A DNA stretch of 64,000 bases, from assembly GCA_002221725.1 (NCBI GenBank), contig NJFT01000058.1, positions 1-64,000 on the forward strand, read 5' to 3'. Source of the stretch: Scedosporium boydii (lineage: Eukaryota; Ascomycota; Sordariomycetes; Microascales; Microascaceae). The notes under the pieces were generated by a model. The model had not been told where the DNA came from and did no database searches. It saw nothing but the letters and a program-made list of their open reading frames with translations. This document shows, piece by piece, positions 47,001-57,901 of this stretch; position 1 is the stretch's first letter, and each line of letters opens with the position of its first letter. The translations under genes were made by a program, and so were the position numbers.

Positions 47001-47859
47001 CTTCGTGATAGTGCTAGAGGCGTTGCACTCGAGGCTGCGTAGCAAGGATGATTCCTGCGGCCTTCATGCAGTTGAGACTCGATGCTGCTCAAGTACGAGA
47101 TGAGAAGGCAATGGGGATAGATAAGAATCGACAATTCCTGATTGTCGCAACTTATTGCATGAACAAACGCGAGAAAAAATATTAAAGTTGCATATTCTAA
47201 TAGTGAATCTATTCACTAGCCTACTAGCATAATAAGGCATAATCAGGCATAATAAGGCATTATTGAAGCTTGACTGCCAGGAGCAGCCCCTCATTTTAGC
47301 TCTCCAGCCCGCTCAGAACCACACGATCTACCGTAGCTTCCCGCCCGGATAATACATTAGTGTCCGATGTAAGATACTGTAGAAATTGTGACAGAGGCTT
47401 CCGCAGCCGAGAAGCGCTAGAGCAGCATTTGCAGAGCTTAATCCGGTAGACTAATGATTGTTTGCTGTGCCTTAGGCATTTCTCCTCCCGAACAGCCAAG
47501 CGACAGCATTTTGTCGACTCCCCGAATCGTCATGTTTGTATGGCGAGCTGGATTTCGATACCGGAGATGATGTGCTAGAAGAGCGGTTGGCCTTCCGCGC
47601 AACCCCTCACGGGACCCTTCGGCCTGATAGGTCCACATACCTTATGGCTCCCCCCTTTCAAGCTCAGCATTTCCCCCAGATCGCAGCCCTCGTTTTTGCA
47701 GATGCGACAATCATCAACTTCATCGCACATGCTTCTGTGTTGTGCCCTCAGCAATCTTATAAGTAGGTCCGTTGTGTCCTTGTAGGCTTGTCCTCTGTTC
47801 TGATTGAAAACGTGTAAATCCTCCACTCACAGCCAGATCAGCCAGAGATTTATACCACC
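47001..47859. other. Divergent intergenic region, membrane protein / SET protein
   Basis: 860 bp between divergent genes, holding both promoters. It includes a local direct repeat AATAAGGCATAATCAGGCATAATAAGGCAT near 47230-47260. No gene. Confidence 0.5.
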
Positions 47860-48858
47860 ATGTCACATTTCCATAATGGCACTGATCCTGTTAGAGAGCT
47901 TGGCATTCCACTCTTCGAAATCAAGGACATCCCTGGGAAAGGCAGAGGCCTGGTCGCCCGTTTCAACATTTCCGAAGGCACTCGGATCCTTTGTGAGAAG
48001 CCTCTTCTCGTAGTTCGATCTACGCCGCGCGATGAGTTGGAGCTGGTCATCGCGGCAAAGTTAAAAGCTTTACCGAAAGCGGAGCAACGACAGTTCCTGT
48101 CTCTCCACAACAACTTCCCGGGAAAGTACCCGTTCAGCGGTATTGCCAGGACCAATGCTCTCCCCTGCGGACCTGGCTCGCCTGTGGGCGGAGTCTACCC
48201 CACAATATGCCTCATAAACCACAGTTGTTATCCAAATTCTCACAATAGCTGGAACACCGACGCAGAACATGAAACCATCCATGCTATCCGACCGATCAAA
48301 GCCGGAGAAGAGATCACCATCTCGTATGATCGAGGCGGTCCATCTACTGATCGACAAGCCCATCTGAAAAAGGCATTCGGGTTCAATTGCAATTGCAGCG
48401 GATGCTCTCTTCCGCCAACTGAGCTCCGAGCCAGCGACGCCCGCCGTCTACTGATCCAAGGCCTCGACAACACCATTGGGGATCCATTTCGCATGGCGAG
48501 GAGCCCACAGGAGAGCCTGGGGGACTGTCATTCGCTACTTCAACTGTTAAATGAGGAATACGACGGATATGCTGGGGCGCTCAGTGCCAGACTCTACTAC
48601 GATGCCTTCCAAATCAGCATTGCGCATGGAGACCAGGCTCGGGCAAGTGTGTTTGCCGAGCGCGCGTACAAAGTTAGGGTCATCTGCGAGGGAGAGGATA
48701 GCCCTGAGACGCAGAGGGCGAAGTCTCTTGCGTTGAGGCCCGCGGATCATAATAGCTTTAGATTGTGTTCTACGAAGTGGAAGACGAGGAAGGAAATGAT
48801 ACCGAAGGGTGCGGATACGGCGCAGTTTGAGAAGTGGTTGTGGAGAGAGCAAAGTTGA
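47860..48858 (+). CDS. SET-domain protein
   Basis: 332 aa, no intron, start MSHFHNGTDP. The SET fold is recognisable in order: GKGRGLVARFNISEGTRIL (residues 26-44), the catalytic-core LINHSCYPNSHNSW with NHS at 120-122, GEEITISYD at 149-157 and the post-SET cysteines CNCSGC at 177-182. The C-terminal half is helical (TPR-like) and ends STKWKTRKEMIPKG, a tail seen in a large fungal SET family. SET proteins of this SMYD/SET5-like type transfer methyl groups from S-adenosylmethionine to lysines of histones or other proteins; the target here is unknown. Expanded families of this type are common in Aspergillaceae. Confidence 0.88.
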   Translation: MSHFHNGTDPVRELGIPLFEIKDIPGKGRGLVARFNISEGTRILCEKPLLVVRSTPRDELELVIAAKLKALPKAEQRQFLSLHNNFPGKYPFSGIARTNALPCGPGSPVGGVYPTICLINHSCYPNSHNSWNTDAEHETIHAIRPIKAGEEITISYDRGGPSTDRQAHLKKAFGFNCNCSGCSLPPTELRASDARRLLIQGLDNTIGDPFRMARSPQESLGDCHSLLQLLNEEYDGYAGALSARLYYDAFQISIAHGDQARASVFAERAYKVRVICEGEDSPETQRAKSLALRPADHNSFRLCSTKWKTRKEMIPKGADTAQFEKWLWREQS

Positions 48859-49695
48859 ACCATCATGTCTGGCTGCGTTCCCTGGGGCAAGAGAGGTTCT
48901 CGGTAAGGTTGCCCTCATGCGTAAAGCCAAGATTTGTTATGAAGGACTGCTTCCTATCGCCCAGTATCAGTTTTATTACACAGACTGCGAAAATGATATT
49001 TATATACTCATTACCCTTGACATAATGCGGGAGTTCCCTTTCTTTCCTTCACGACCTGGCAGTGCTTAGCCTTTTTTAATCGCCGTCGCTCAGCCTGCTC
49101 AGATGGCCTAGGTGGCACTCCGTGACTGACTGGACATGGTTCCGGAAATGGCCCAAGTGCTCAAACTTAATGTGCCTTTGTCGGGACACTACTCCACAGG
49201 GGCGATTAGTTGGCTCGCTTCGGACAGCTGGGTGAGCGGCATAGTTTCCTATCAGGCATCGTCGGTAGCAATTTAAGAGAACAAAAAAGACGCAGCCATT
49301 GAAGAGGCGGAAAAAGCAGTCGTAATCGGTCGACTGTATAAAATGACGCCGGGAGCCCGCGCTCGATTTTCCCACGTACTCATAGGGGCATATCTGATGG
49401 ACCCCCAAAAATACGAACGGGAGACAGAAGAAGCTCGCTAGGAGCCGCAAAGATTGAGAAAGTTGCTACCATCGGGAAAGCCGGATTTGAACAGCGAGAG
49501 CGATAAGGCTTTTGATATCTTCTTCATATAACTGTGAGATAGGCATTGGTCTCGAATGTGCTCTGGTGGGAGATATTATATGGAGGAATAAAATTGATGG
49601 TGGAACATCCTCAGGCTAACTCCGCCTCTATCTTCCTTTCCAGACTCCTCCACACCGAGTCTTGAAAGTCACTCTACATAAAACTACTTTCACTA
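48859..49695. other. Convergent intergenic region, no gene seen
   Basis: 3' flanks of the SET and alcohol dehydrogenase genes. A minus-strand frame at 49076-49450 (124 codons) has no recognisable domain. Confidence 0.45.
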
Positions 49696-50994
49696 TTAAT
49701 CCTTATTGAAGTCTATCACCACTCGCCCAGCAACCTCTCCCCGCCTCAGCTGCTGCACACTCTCGGCCCACTGAGACCTCCCCCTTACCTCGGAGATTCC
49801 CTTCAGCAGCCCGCGCTTCGCGTAATCGAGGCAAGCAGCAGTATCCTGCATCGTGCCTACCAGCGTGCCAATGATGTGCAGGTTCTTGAATGCAAAGGTA
49901 CTCGGTTCAGCGCCAAGGTGGACGGCGCCGGCCGGAGGGAGAGCTATGCACATGATCTTTGCGCCGATTCTGTTGCCGACAAAGCTTACGGAGTCTAGGA
50001 GAGGCCCGGTTTGTTAGCACGCTGCGCTCGTGGTTGCCGAGTCATTGGTAGGGGCGACACGCCTTTGTATGCTTGGTACGCGGTCACCAGCACACCGTGT
50101 GCACCGACGCCATCAGCTATCCTGATGACCTCGGCAGTGACATCCTTAGTCGCCGTGAAGTCGACGAAGGCTTCGGCGCCCATGCTAAGGCACAAGTTTT
50201 TCTTGGCTTCCCCGCCATCAATTGCAATCGGCCGCATCCCCATGGCCCTAGATGTCTCATTAGCTCTGCCATCCCATCGCACGGTTCCTGTCTGGTTCGA
50301 TAATGGCTTCTTTGTCTCGATAGCACATCTTCCTACCTTGCAAGTTGGACTCCTTGGATGCCGACGCCGCCACCACCACCCGGGAATACAACCCAATCCC
50401 CAGCCTTCAAGCCAGAATCAATAAGGGCGCGGTGCATGGTCGACGCAGAGCACATGATCGGCCCAGCAACCTCATCGGGCACTCCGTCGGGGATTCGACT
50501 AGTGTAGATGGCTGGCGTAACCATATACTGCTGATATGTTCCAGGCGACGTCAGGCCGGTAAGGTTTCCCTTGGCGCAGTAATTCTCACGGCCATTCCAG
50601 CATTGCTCGCAGTTGTGGCAGACGTCGAGCAGCGGCTTGATGCCCACGCGGTCTCCGACCTTCCACGCGTCCCCACATTTCGCGCCAACCTTGACGACAA
50701 CACCAGCGCCCTCGTGCCCCGCGCACTTCACGCCGCTTGCGGACATTTTGGGTAGGGCCCAGTCGTTTAACATGAAGTGGACGTCTGACATGCAAAGGCC
50801 AGTGACGTTGAGCCGGACGAGGAGTTCATCATCCTCTAGGCATCGGTTAGAACCTCTTTCTGGGAGTATCGAGATTCGGCAGCACACTTACTCGGCTCTG
50901 GGACATCGAGTTTCTGAACTTCAACAGTGAAGTCCGGGCCCTCATTGACAACGACGCCGGCCCATCCCTGCTTCGGAATATCGGTAGCCATCAT
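49696..50994 (-). CDS. Zinc-dependent alcohol dehydrogenase
   Basis: Medium-chain NAD(P)-dependent alcohol/aldehyde oxidoreductase of 361 aa. Exons: 50994-50892, 50835-50337, 50247-50063, 49994-49696; introns 56, 89 and 68 nt. The catalytic zinc region has CMSDVHF and GHEGAGVV; the structural zinc loop is CHNCEQCWNGRENYC (C-x2-C-x2-C-x7-C). The cofactor motif is GGGGGVGIQGVQLA. Intron 3 has no usable GT donor that preserves the conserved VTAYQAYKDSVSFVGNR segment: the only in-frame join uses GC (AAAG/GCGTGT), with a GCTAAC branch point and TAG acceptor. Two ATGs stand at the start (50994 and 50991). No targeting signal, probably cytosolic. Confidence 0.9.
49995..50062 (-). other. Probable GC-AG intron in alcohol dehydrogenase
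   Basis: 68 nt beginning GCGTGT and ending CCTAG, with GCTAAC about 20 nt before the acceptor. Joining as GC-AG restores the frame (phase 1) and conserved sequence; the nearby GT sites either give stops or delete conserved residues. Confidence 0.65.
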
Positions 50995-53900
50995 TTGCGG
51001 TCGTGATCTAGATCGTTGGGTTGTTGTGACGGAAGTGAGGCGAGTGGCTCTTCAGTTCAATTGTTCTTTAACTTCTTAGTCATTAACGTTAAATAGGCGG
51101 AAGAAGTTCAATATTTGAGTATCTATTCATGATTCCTGCTAAATGAGGATTTCCTATTATATACTAAACAGTTCGGTTTGCGGAGGAAATTAAGGACCGA
51201 GGCAGTCGGACGACTTTCCAGATACACCAGATGTCGACCACGCAAGCGATGGGATCACTCGACCCCGGACTCAGCTGCTTCGGATCCGCACTTGGGCGAC
51301 GATGCTGGGACTCCGAGAGTCCGTACATGAAGCTGGCAACAAATTCGAGTGGGTGCATGGCGCTAGCCCTGGAAAAACGTGGCGTTTTCCCCTGGGACAT
51401 GCTCTCTGTGATGTCAAAATCCCCGCAATTCGAGGGCCGAGGCAGTCTCCTGCTTTACTACTTTCGAATTGTGAGATTCTTGTGGGCGTTGTGAAGACTC
51501 GTTTAGGGAAAATTCCATCGAAGAATCCCCCAGAATCTCCGCACTGACTGCAATTTCGGTAGCATCAGCATTGCGGGGTGCAGATTATCAGGCGATGTGG
51601 GCGTGGTCTGCGGGTTTATTTCATGCCATGATTGGGTTGTCCCCGGCTCAGCTGGGCTCTGATCTATGCGGGGTGCGGCTGGTCTTTCATTCCCTCGGTC
51701 CCCGCAGCGCCGGCTCGCATCGTGGTCTTCCTCAAAGCGTGGTCTGTCTTCGAGACAATTCTACCAAAGAATGCCATCGCTGTCTCGAAGGCCCCAAAGG
51801 GCATCACGATCCGTTGACTGCTTCATCAATGTCTCCCCCGGACCCATTCTTCTCACGTAAACTGGTGTTCGGCGATAGTTCTTCACCGTCGTAATCTAGA
51901 ATTCTAGATCCCGAAGATCGAACCATTGGAGTGATAGTGCAGTGTTACACTAATACTGGACTCCCAATTCCGGAACATCGATATTCCGACCAGCACCATC
52001 GCAACTGCCCCTACTACTTCCCTTCTCCGGACCCGCGTCATGGTCATTCGAGCCGCAGAGCTGTTCTCTCTCCTGAAGAGGGAATCCATCGAATCACAGA
52101 AGAGCCATTGTCCGACAACGGACCGAAGAATAGGAAAATTGTTGCCCGGGATCAACAGGGCTTTTTGTTCCTTAAGGACTTGCACCAAGATACGAAGCCC
52201 TCCCCTTCTTCAGCCATGTGCTTCAAATCAAGGGTCATCAGGGCCTGCTTCGGACTCCACGTGACGCGAGAGGCGAGAGGCGACTCGCATCCGCAACCAA
52301 GATAACAAACAACGACATCAAATTACTTCGTACAAGCAGAATCATTCCCTTCTTATCGCGTTCATCCCCAAGATGGCCCCCAAATCGGAACGGGACAGCG
52401 GCGCACCAGGAGCCCTAGAACCCCAATCATCGTCCGAGAACCACCACCACCCACAGGGGCCAGGGATTAAACTCCGCACAACAAAACAACTTGGGTTACC
52501 GAGGTAGTGTCTTTCAAATCTGCATCCGCCACATATTGCCTCCCCCTTGCCCAGTGCATTCTCCTCCACCATTTCCAGTGTGTGGACCCCACTAAGCGAT
52601 ACGAAGTACTTCGAGATACCCCTACAAGTCGACTCGGCCGGTAAAGTTACTCAATCTTCTTGACCAGACTACCAACTGCGTCCGCACTGGGCGCAGACTA
52701 CACCGACACGCCATTCGTGCTTGTAGGAGAAGCCTTGATCATTTGACTTGGCAGCCTGCGGACGACCTCGGTGTTGATATCCGGTACCGATACAGACATC
52801 GGCAGACACAGAAGTCGTAGCTCACCAGGGACGGGGGGAACAGCTGGCCCAGCCCACATTCCGTACTGCGCCTTCATGCCAAACTCAACTCCAACATGCA
52901 GTGATCTCGGCGAGGAATGTTTGGGTGGGAAAGAAGTGGCTGAGAAATGGGGAAGGCATCTCCAAGGCTAGACCGACAGCCGCGATCTCTCACTCTTCAT
53001 TCTCGCAGTCTCCTGCCACCTGCCTCGTAGAGGCAGTGAGGCATGTGCGACGAGAGGAAGAGGAAGGTGCAGAGAAGGGATCGGGCTCAAGGAGGAAGGA
53101 GCATCGCCAGAGTGGCTGTGGACCATCCCATCTTTCGGGCATTTTCCCCGCTATCCTCGAAATAGAAATTCCTGTCATGGTGGCAGGCCACCAAGCCTGG
53201 TAATTCTCTGGGCCGCCGCAGTGACCTGCGACCCGGTCTTGCGCATGCGATCTCCCAAGGGCAAAACCAAGACACCATGTGACCTGACAACGGAGGAAAT
53301 CAGACTCAGACGCATCCAAACCCTAAGTTGGCGATAAGACCACTATGGGCAGGCATGCGTAGCACCTATTGTGTGTCTTCTTAGTCTGTTTCTAGCCGCC
53401 GCTGCCATAGTGAGCTGGATGTCGGAAGACCCCTCAGATTGAACAGCTGTCGGTTTGTGAGCAATGGGTATGGTGGTCGTTCTTGTCCACCAAGCGGGCC
53501 AGATATACCTCGAGAGTCGGCTCTCGGCTCTCGGGACCCAGGATTACCAACTTGTCGACATCGTATAAAGTCCCCGGCCCCCTGAACGCCCAGTCCTTGG
53601 TCGCCCTCCCCGAAGATGAGGAGGTGGAAAAGTTTCAAGGCTCGTTAAGTTTTGATTGATGAGGAGGGCAGTATGGCCAGTGCTTTTATTGTAGGCACTT
53701 GTATAATTTGAATCGGCTGGGAAAGCACTTGACTGTAAGTAGCCTTACCTGGCCTACTGATGGTATGGATTGAGGTGGAATGTGACCCCGGGGCCGTAAC
53801 GGCGCGTTGTTCGTCCCTTTTGCATGGGGCAGCGGTATTGCAGGAAGTTATATCGGTCAATTATTTCCTGTAGTTTTTGTATAGCACGCAGCACTTCTTG

Positions 53901-54243
53901 CCCTAGAGTACTACAATAAAGATAGGTCTAAGTTTCGAGAAACACGCTGTCCTTGGCAAGTTTGATTCTGCTTGTGGCCTCGATCCATGGTTGGTCCGAT
54001 TTGCTATCAGGGTGATAATAACTCTTCTGAAAAACAGAGCATCTAGAGGATCCGGTACCTCCGCGCATCTCTTCGAGCTTGACTAGCCCGAGTTGTAGTC
54101 GGTAAAATTCAAAGCTTAGCTCGAGTGTTTGCATTATTAACAACTGATTGCATCAAGTATAGTATCATGCACGGTGGCTAATAAATCAACTAAGGGCAGG
54201 AGACCCCTTCATCCACGGCCGATGCCGACCCCTATCCTTCGCA
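50995..54243. other. Gene-poor region, 3.2 kb
   Basis: Many short overlapping frames on both strands, none over about 137 codons, with no domain I can name. A two-exon model starting at 52373 was tried and dropped. The composition is ordinary, not RIP-like. It may contain untranslated RNAs, decayed genes or nothing. Confidence 0.4.
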
Positions 54244-55507
54244 TTAAGTGCAAGCCTCCTCCACAAGCGAGAAACCATCAAACATAAAGTTGACCTGGCC
54301 ACCATTGCACGTGCTCGAGACGGACAAGACGGGTGCAGCATTTACAGGCGTCAGGGTCCTCACCACCGATATCCACTGCGAGACAGGTCCAGGCGTGGGA
54401 GAGATGGTAGCTCCCAGCTGCACGCCGTCGAGGTAAACGGTGAACGTGCACTTGCTGACGGCGAAGTTCTGGAAGGTACCGAGAGCATAGTGGAGCTCTA
54501 GTGTGTAGGTCTCGCCGATCTCGACATCGGACAGGGTCTGGGTGAAGGCTGCGGTCCAGCCACTTGGAAGGGTGACAAACCTACATAGAAAGTTAGCTTA
54601 TATCTTGGTGTCAGCAAACGGCAGTAGGTAACGCACATATAACCGTTGCCATCATAAGGCGTCTGCGCGCCATCAATGCCCTGGACCCAGGCACCGGGTG
54701 GAAGAGTCCAGTTGTCCTTGCCATCCACGCCATCCTCGAAACTGGGGTTCAAGATACGGTTGGTGCAGACGGGCGCCGCAGTTGTCGACGTCGCTGGTGC
54801 AGAGCTCGTCGTCGGGGTCTCGGTAGGCGTGGGCTCATCAACGCATGGGTCCTCAACGATGGAGAAGTTGTCGAGGAGCACATCGACATCCGCCGGGAGG
54901 GAGGGGTTGCAGAGCGCCCAGACTTCGAAAAGTGGGTTCGCAACAGTGGGGACAAGCGTCCTCTCCACCTCGGTATACACACCCGGCGTCTGGAAGGCGA
55001 GGGGGATCTCGGCACCGACGCCAGCGCTGCTAAGCCTGATTGAGATCTTGCAACCGGGTACGTTGACTTGCTGGGTTTGGCCCAGGCCGTAGTAGAACTT
55101 GAGCTTGTAGGACTTGCCCACCTCCAAGGGGGTGAGAGTCTGCCTGATGTAGCCCCATGTGGCCCACCGATACAATTTCAACTCTCTACGGCGGCACATG
55201 TTAGTTTCGGTTAGTAGTATATGTGAGGGATGCGGAGTATGGCGCACACGTAGTTGTCCTCATGCTGCGCAGGAACGGAAACATCGCCGGCTTTGACGGC
55301 ACCGGTGGCAATGGTCCAACCGGTGCCTCCATCTTCGAAGCTGTAATTCTCGATAAAGTTAGTACACACAGGAGGTGTCGGCTCGGCGGTGGTGGTCGTA
55401 GCGGTGGTCGTAGGAGGCTCAGTCTCGCATCGTGGCACGATGAGCGCATGAGTTCCCACGAACGCAGTGGCAGAGAGCGCAGCGACGACAAGTCTTCGGA
55501 GACCCAT
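54244..55507 (-). CDS. Secreted protein with two carbohydrate-binding-like modules
   Basis: 381 aa, exons 55507-55248, 55185-54637, 54580-54244; introns 62 and 56 nt, both phase 2. A signal peptide (MGLRRLVVAALSATAFVGTHA) is followed by a Thr-rich linker, module 1 (CTNFIENYSFEDG .. LLDNFSIVEDPC), a Pro/Thr/Ser linker, and module 2 (CTNRILNPSFEDG .. MFDGFSLVEEAC). The NPSFEDG start and (L)DNFS(L/I)V end are typical of CenC-like/galactose-binding beta-sandwich domains often found in fungal secreted proteins. Each module carries one intron at the same place, just after the NGY/DNY tyrosine, with similar donors (GTGCGC, GTGCGT). The modules are therefore an internal duplication that included the intron. 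Ligand unknown; no catalytic domain. Confidence 0.85.
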
Positions 55508-56588
55508 ATTCGAATTAGGCTTGGAGAACTAGTGTGGAGGGAGTTGGACGAATGAATGAGACAACAACACTTTGTTGGTGAGATTCTTCAAGGCAAGACG
55601 CAGGGATCGCGAGTTCTTCACCTTATTTATGAAAGGAACGCCACAGTCTCGGCTGGACGCTGCTGGAAAATGCAGACGCCTGTGATTCGCTGAACCAAGC
55701 GAAACCGCCCCTGCAGACACTAGAGGAACGCAAGGTGACGCTGACGGCAGGTCCAATATTGCGGAATTTGGTCCATAGAAGCCCGCCCGTCAATAAAACG
55801 CGCGGTTTGGACTCCACTTGCGGTTAGGGGGACCTACATTTAGAGCAATTCTAATCTCCACCATGCAGAATTCAGCCTTGAGGGGTCGGACTTGCAGGGC
55901 TGCATGAGCCGTCTCCTAATGCGGAGAGCAGACCACATTCTTCAGCTGATCCCTGCCAAGCTTTCAGCCGCAACCCCCTGTCCATGACCCTGAGGGAAGG
56001 GTCAATGGAGGACTCCGCACCCGGAGCGGCAGAGCCATTTTCAGGGATATTGCCGTGAACCTTTGGACACCTACTTAATACCGCAAAGACTAGAGTTGAA
56101 TCAAACCGATGCACCAACTCCACAATTCGGGGCGAGCTGAGGACGGAGGGGGACTGAGCACGGCCGGGCTGTCCTCATGCCTTCGTCCAGGACGTCCAGG
56201 ACCAGCACAGGGCGCGTTGCGGAACCGGGGGTCCTCGACAGGAGTCCGAGGTCAGCGCACGTGCGCCTAGACTATGCAGTGGAAATGACGAGGCTTGAAT
56301 ATGGGAAGATGACAGGCACGCCAAGATGCTCGGGTGTCTCGGGTGTGCGGTGACCTAGCCCTAAGCGAGCATGGATTCGCAATAATATTGCTCGCGAACG
56401 CCCGTCCGTCCCAAAGAATGGCGTGTTCGGCCACTATCACTTCTGCCTCCCTCACCCTTTACCAATTTCAACACATGAACTGTGGATTGAATTCTCCAGA
56501 AATCTATAGTTAAACCGGTAACTTGCCATTTTAAGCAAGTGGTCCATTCAATCATTTGGCGGCGTGCAACTTTAGGTGTACAGTAGAC
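55508..56588. other. Intergenic, no supported gene
   Basis: Promoter of the secreted protein on the left and the 3' end of the CsbD-like gene on the right. Short frames only. Confidence 0.45.
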
Positions 56589-57271
56589 TTAAATTCCGGC
56601 TTTCCTGTCCAATTCAGCTTCGACACCGCGCTGTCTCGCTTTGCCCTCATCCTAATGTGCAGATTAGCAAGATGGCCGACGGAGTAAGTGGATGTAGGCT
56701 GCCCTACATGTATGTCCGCGTGTCTCTGTTGCTCAGCTCGATCTCCCGTCAGAGCAGCAGCGGCACCGCCAACAGCGCCCTGCACCCGCTCACTAACGCC
56801 GCGGCCCAAGTCACTCAACTGACCTTTCGCCTCTTGCTCCTGGCCGTGTCGATTCCGCTGGCGTCCACTTTGCACGAGGCGGTCGTTACCAATCAACCTG
56901 CCCGTGGCCTCGTTTACGCTGCCAACCGTCTGATCATACCGGCCCTGCGTGCGTTCGGGGCTGTCTTTGGCGATGCCTCCTTCGGGACCTACGGAATAAG
57001 GGCCAATCTTGGCGGCAGATTGCGAGGTAGCGCGTTGGTCCTCGGACTCCTTCTTTGCTTGTTCTGCCTTAGTCTGGCGATGTGATCAGTCATATATACC
57101 CCTGCCAGGAGTATGTATTGAAGATATGGTCTACTATTATAGGGCGCTGAGCGGTGGTTTTGACTGTACCTTATCTTCTGAACTTCCAGTGACTGATGCA
57201 GCGCCCGAGCGGACAGCGGCCGCGGCTTCGTTGAGGTATGAGCTAAGGGTCGAGGCGTTGTTATCTGACAT
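56589..57271 (-). CDS. CsbD-like stress protein (cruciform-DNA-binding Hmp1 type)
   Basis: 176 aa, exons 57271-57170, 57073-56708 and 56651-56589, introns 96 and 56 nt, all phase 0. N-terminus MSDNNASTLSSYLNEAAAAV; the body has Lys/Gln/Glu-rich low-complexity helix segments including ERTQGRYDQTVGSVNEAAGRLIG and EQEAKGQLSDLGRGVSERVQG; the last exon supplies DEGKARQRGVEAELD. This is the CsbD fold seen in general-stress proteins of bacteria and in fungal proteins described as mismatch/cruciform DNA-binding (Ustilago hmp1). It is probably cytosolic or nuclear and induced by stress. Without the two introns the gene looks like several unrelated short frames, so it is easily missed. Confidence 0.85.
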
Positions 57272-57901
57272 GGTTCTAAATATCCTCGTTGTCGAGATGT
57301 TCAGTACGTTCAGTACGTTCAGTACGTTCAGCACCTGCTCAAGCCTACAACGGTTATGGAAGTCTGACCGAGCAGCGAGGATCTTGGATGTTGCGCGAAA
57401 TCGCAATCATTTATAGATTCTCCAGCAGTAGAAGAAATTATCGACAATGTGGTTAACTAAGAGGCGCAATATGACGTCACGCCAGTGACATCATAGTTAC
57501 CAGCGTCGTGGCACATTTATCACGGCCGACATCGAGGTTAATTTACTTCAACCGTGAAGATCAATGCCCAAAGTGAACCGTCTTGGAAGAAGGCTACTTT
57601 AACGTTTTCTGGTTGGCGCATTCTGTACTTCCGAGGAAGCGGTATTGATCCTGTGGCGAGGCCCCTGATTGAATGATGTAGTGTATCTGCATCACTCTCA
57701 CGTTTCCGGTCGTCTTCAGTTAGTTTACACGGGTGGTGGGATGGTGGCGAGATGGGGAACAAATTAAATTGAAAAATCAAGAAAGACGCACGCCTGCCAG
57801 TTATGAATAGAACCTTATCTAATTGCTCGGAGACCGGGGTTTAATAGAGACGGCAATGATGGACTGAAATTGAGACCTAGAGTCTTAGACGATATGATTG
57901 T
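57272..57901. other. Intergenic between CsbD-like gene and NAAA-like gene
   Basis: 630 bp containing the CsbD promoter with the 9-bp repeat and the 3' flank of the hydrolase. No gene. Confidence 0.5.
57301..57331. repeat. 9-bp tandem repeat in CsbD 5' leader
   Basis: TCAGTACGT occurs three times plus a partial copy, 30-60 bp upstream of the start codon, so it lies in the promoter or 5' untranslated region. Confidence 0.85.

Noticed and set aside
52373..52850. Possible small two-exon gene starting MAPKSERDSG with a 75-nt intron
   Set aside because: After correct joining the second exon gives an Arg-rich, low-quality frame with no resemblance to a protein family.
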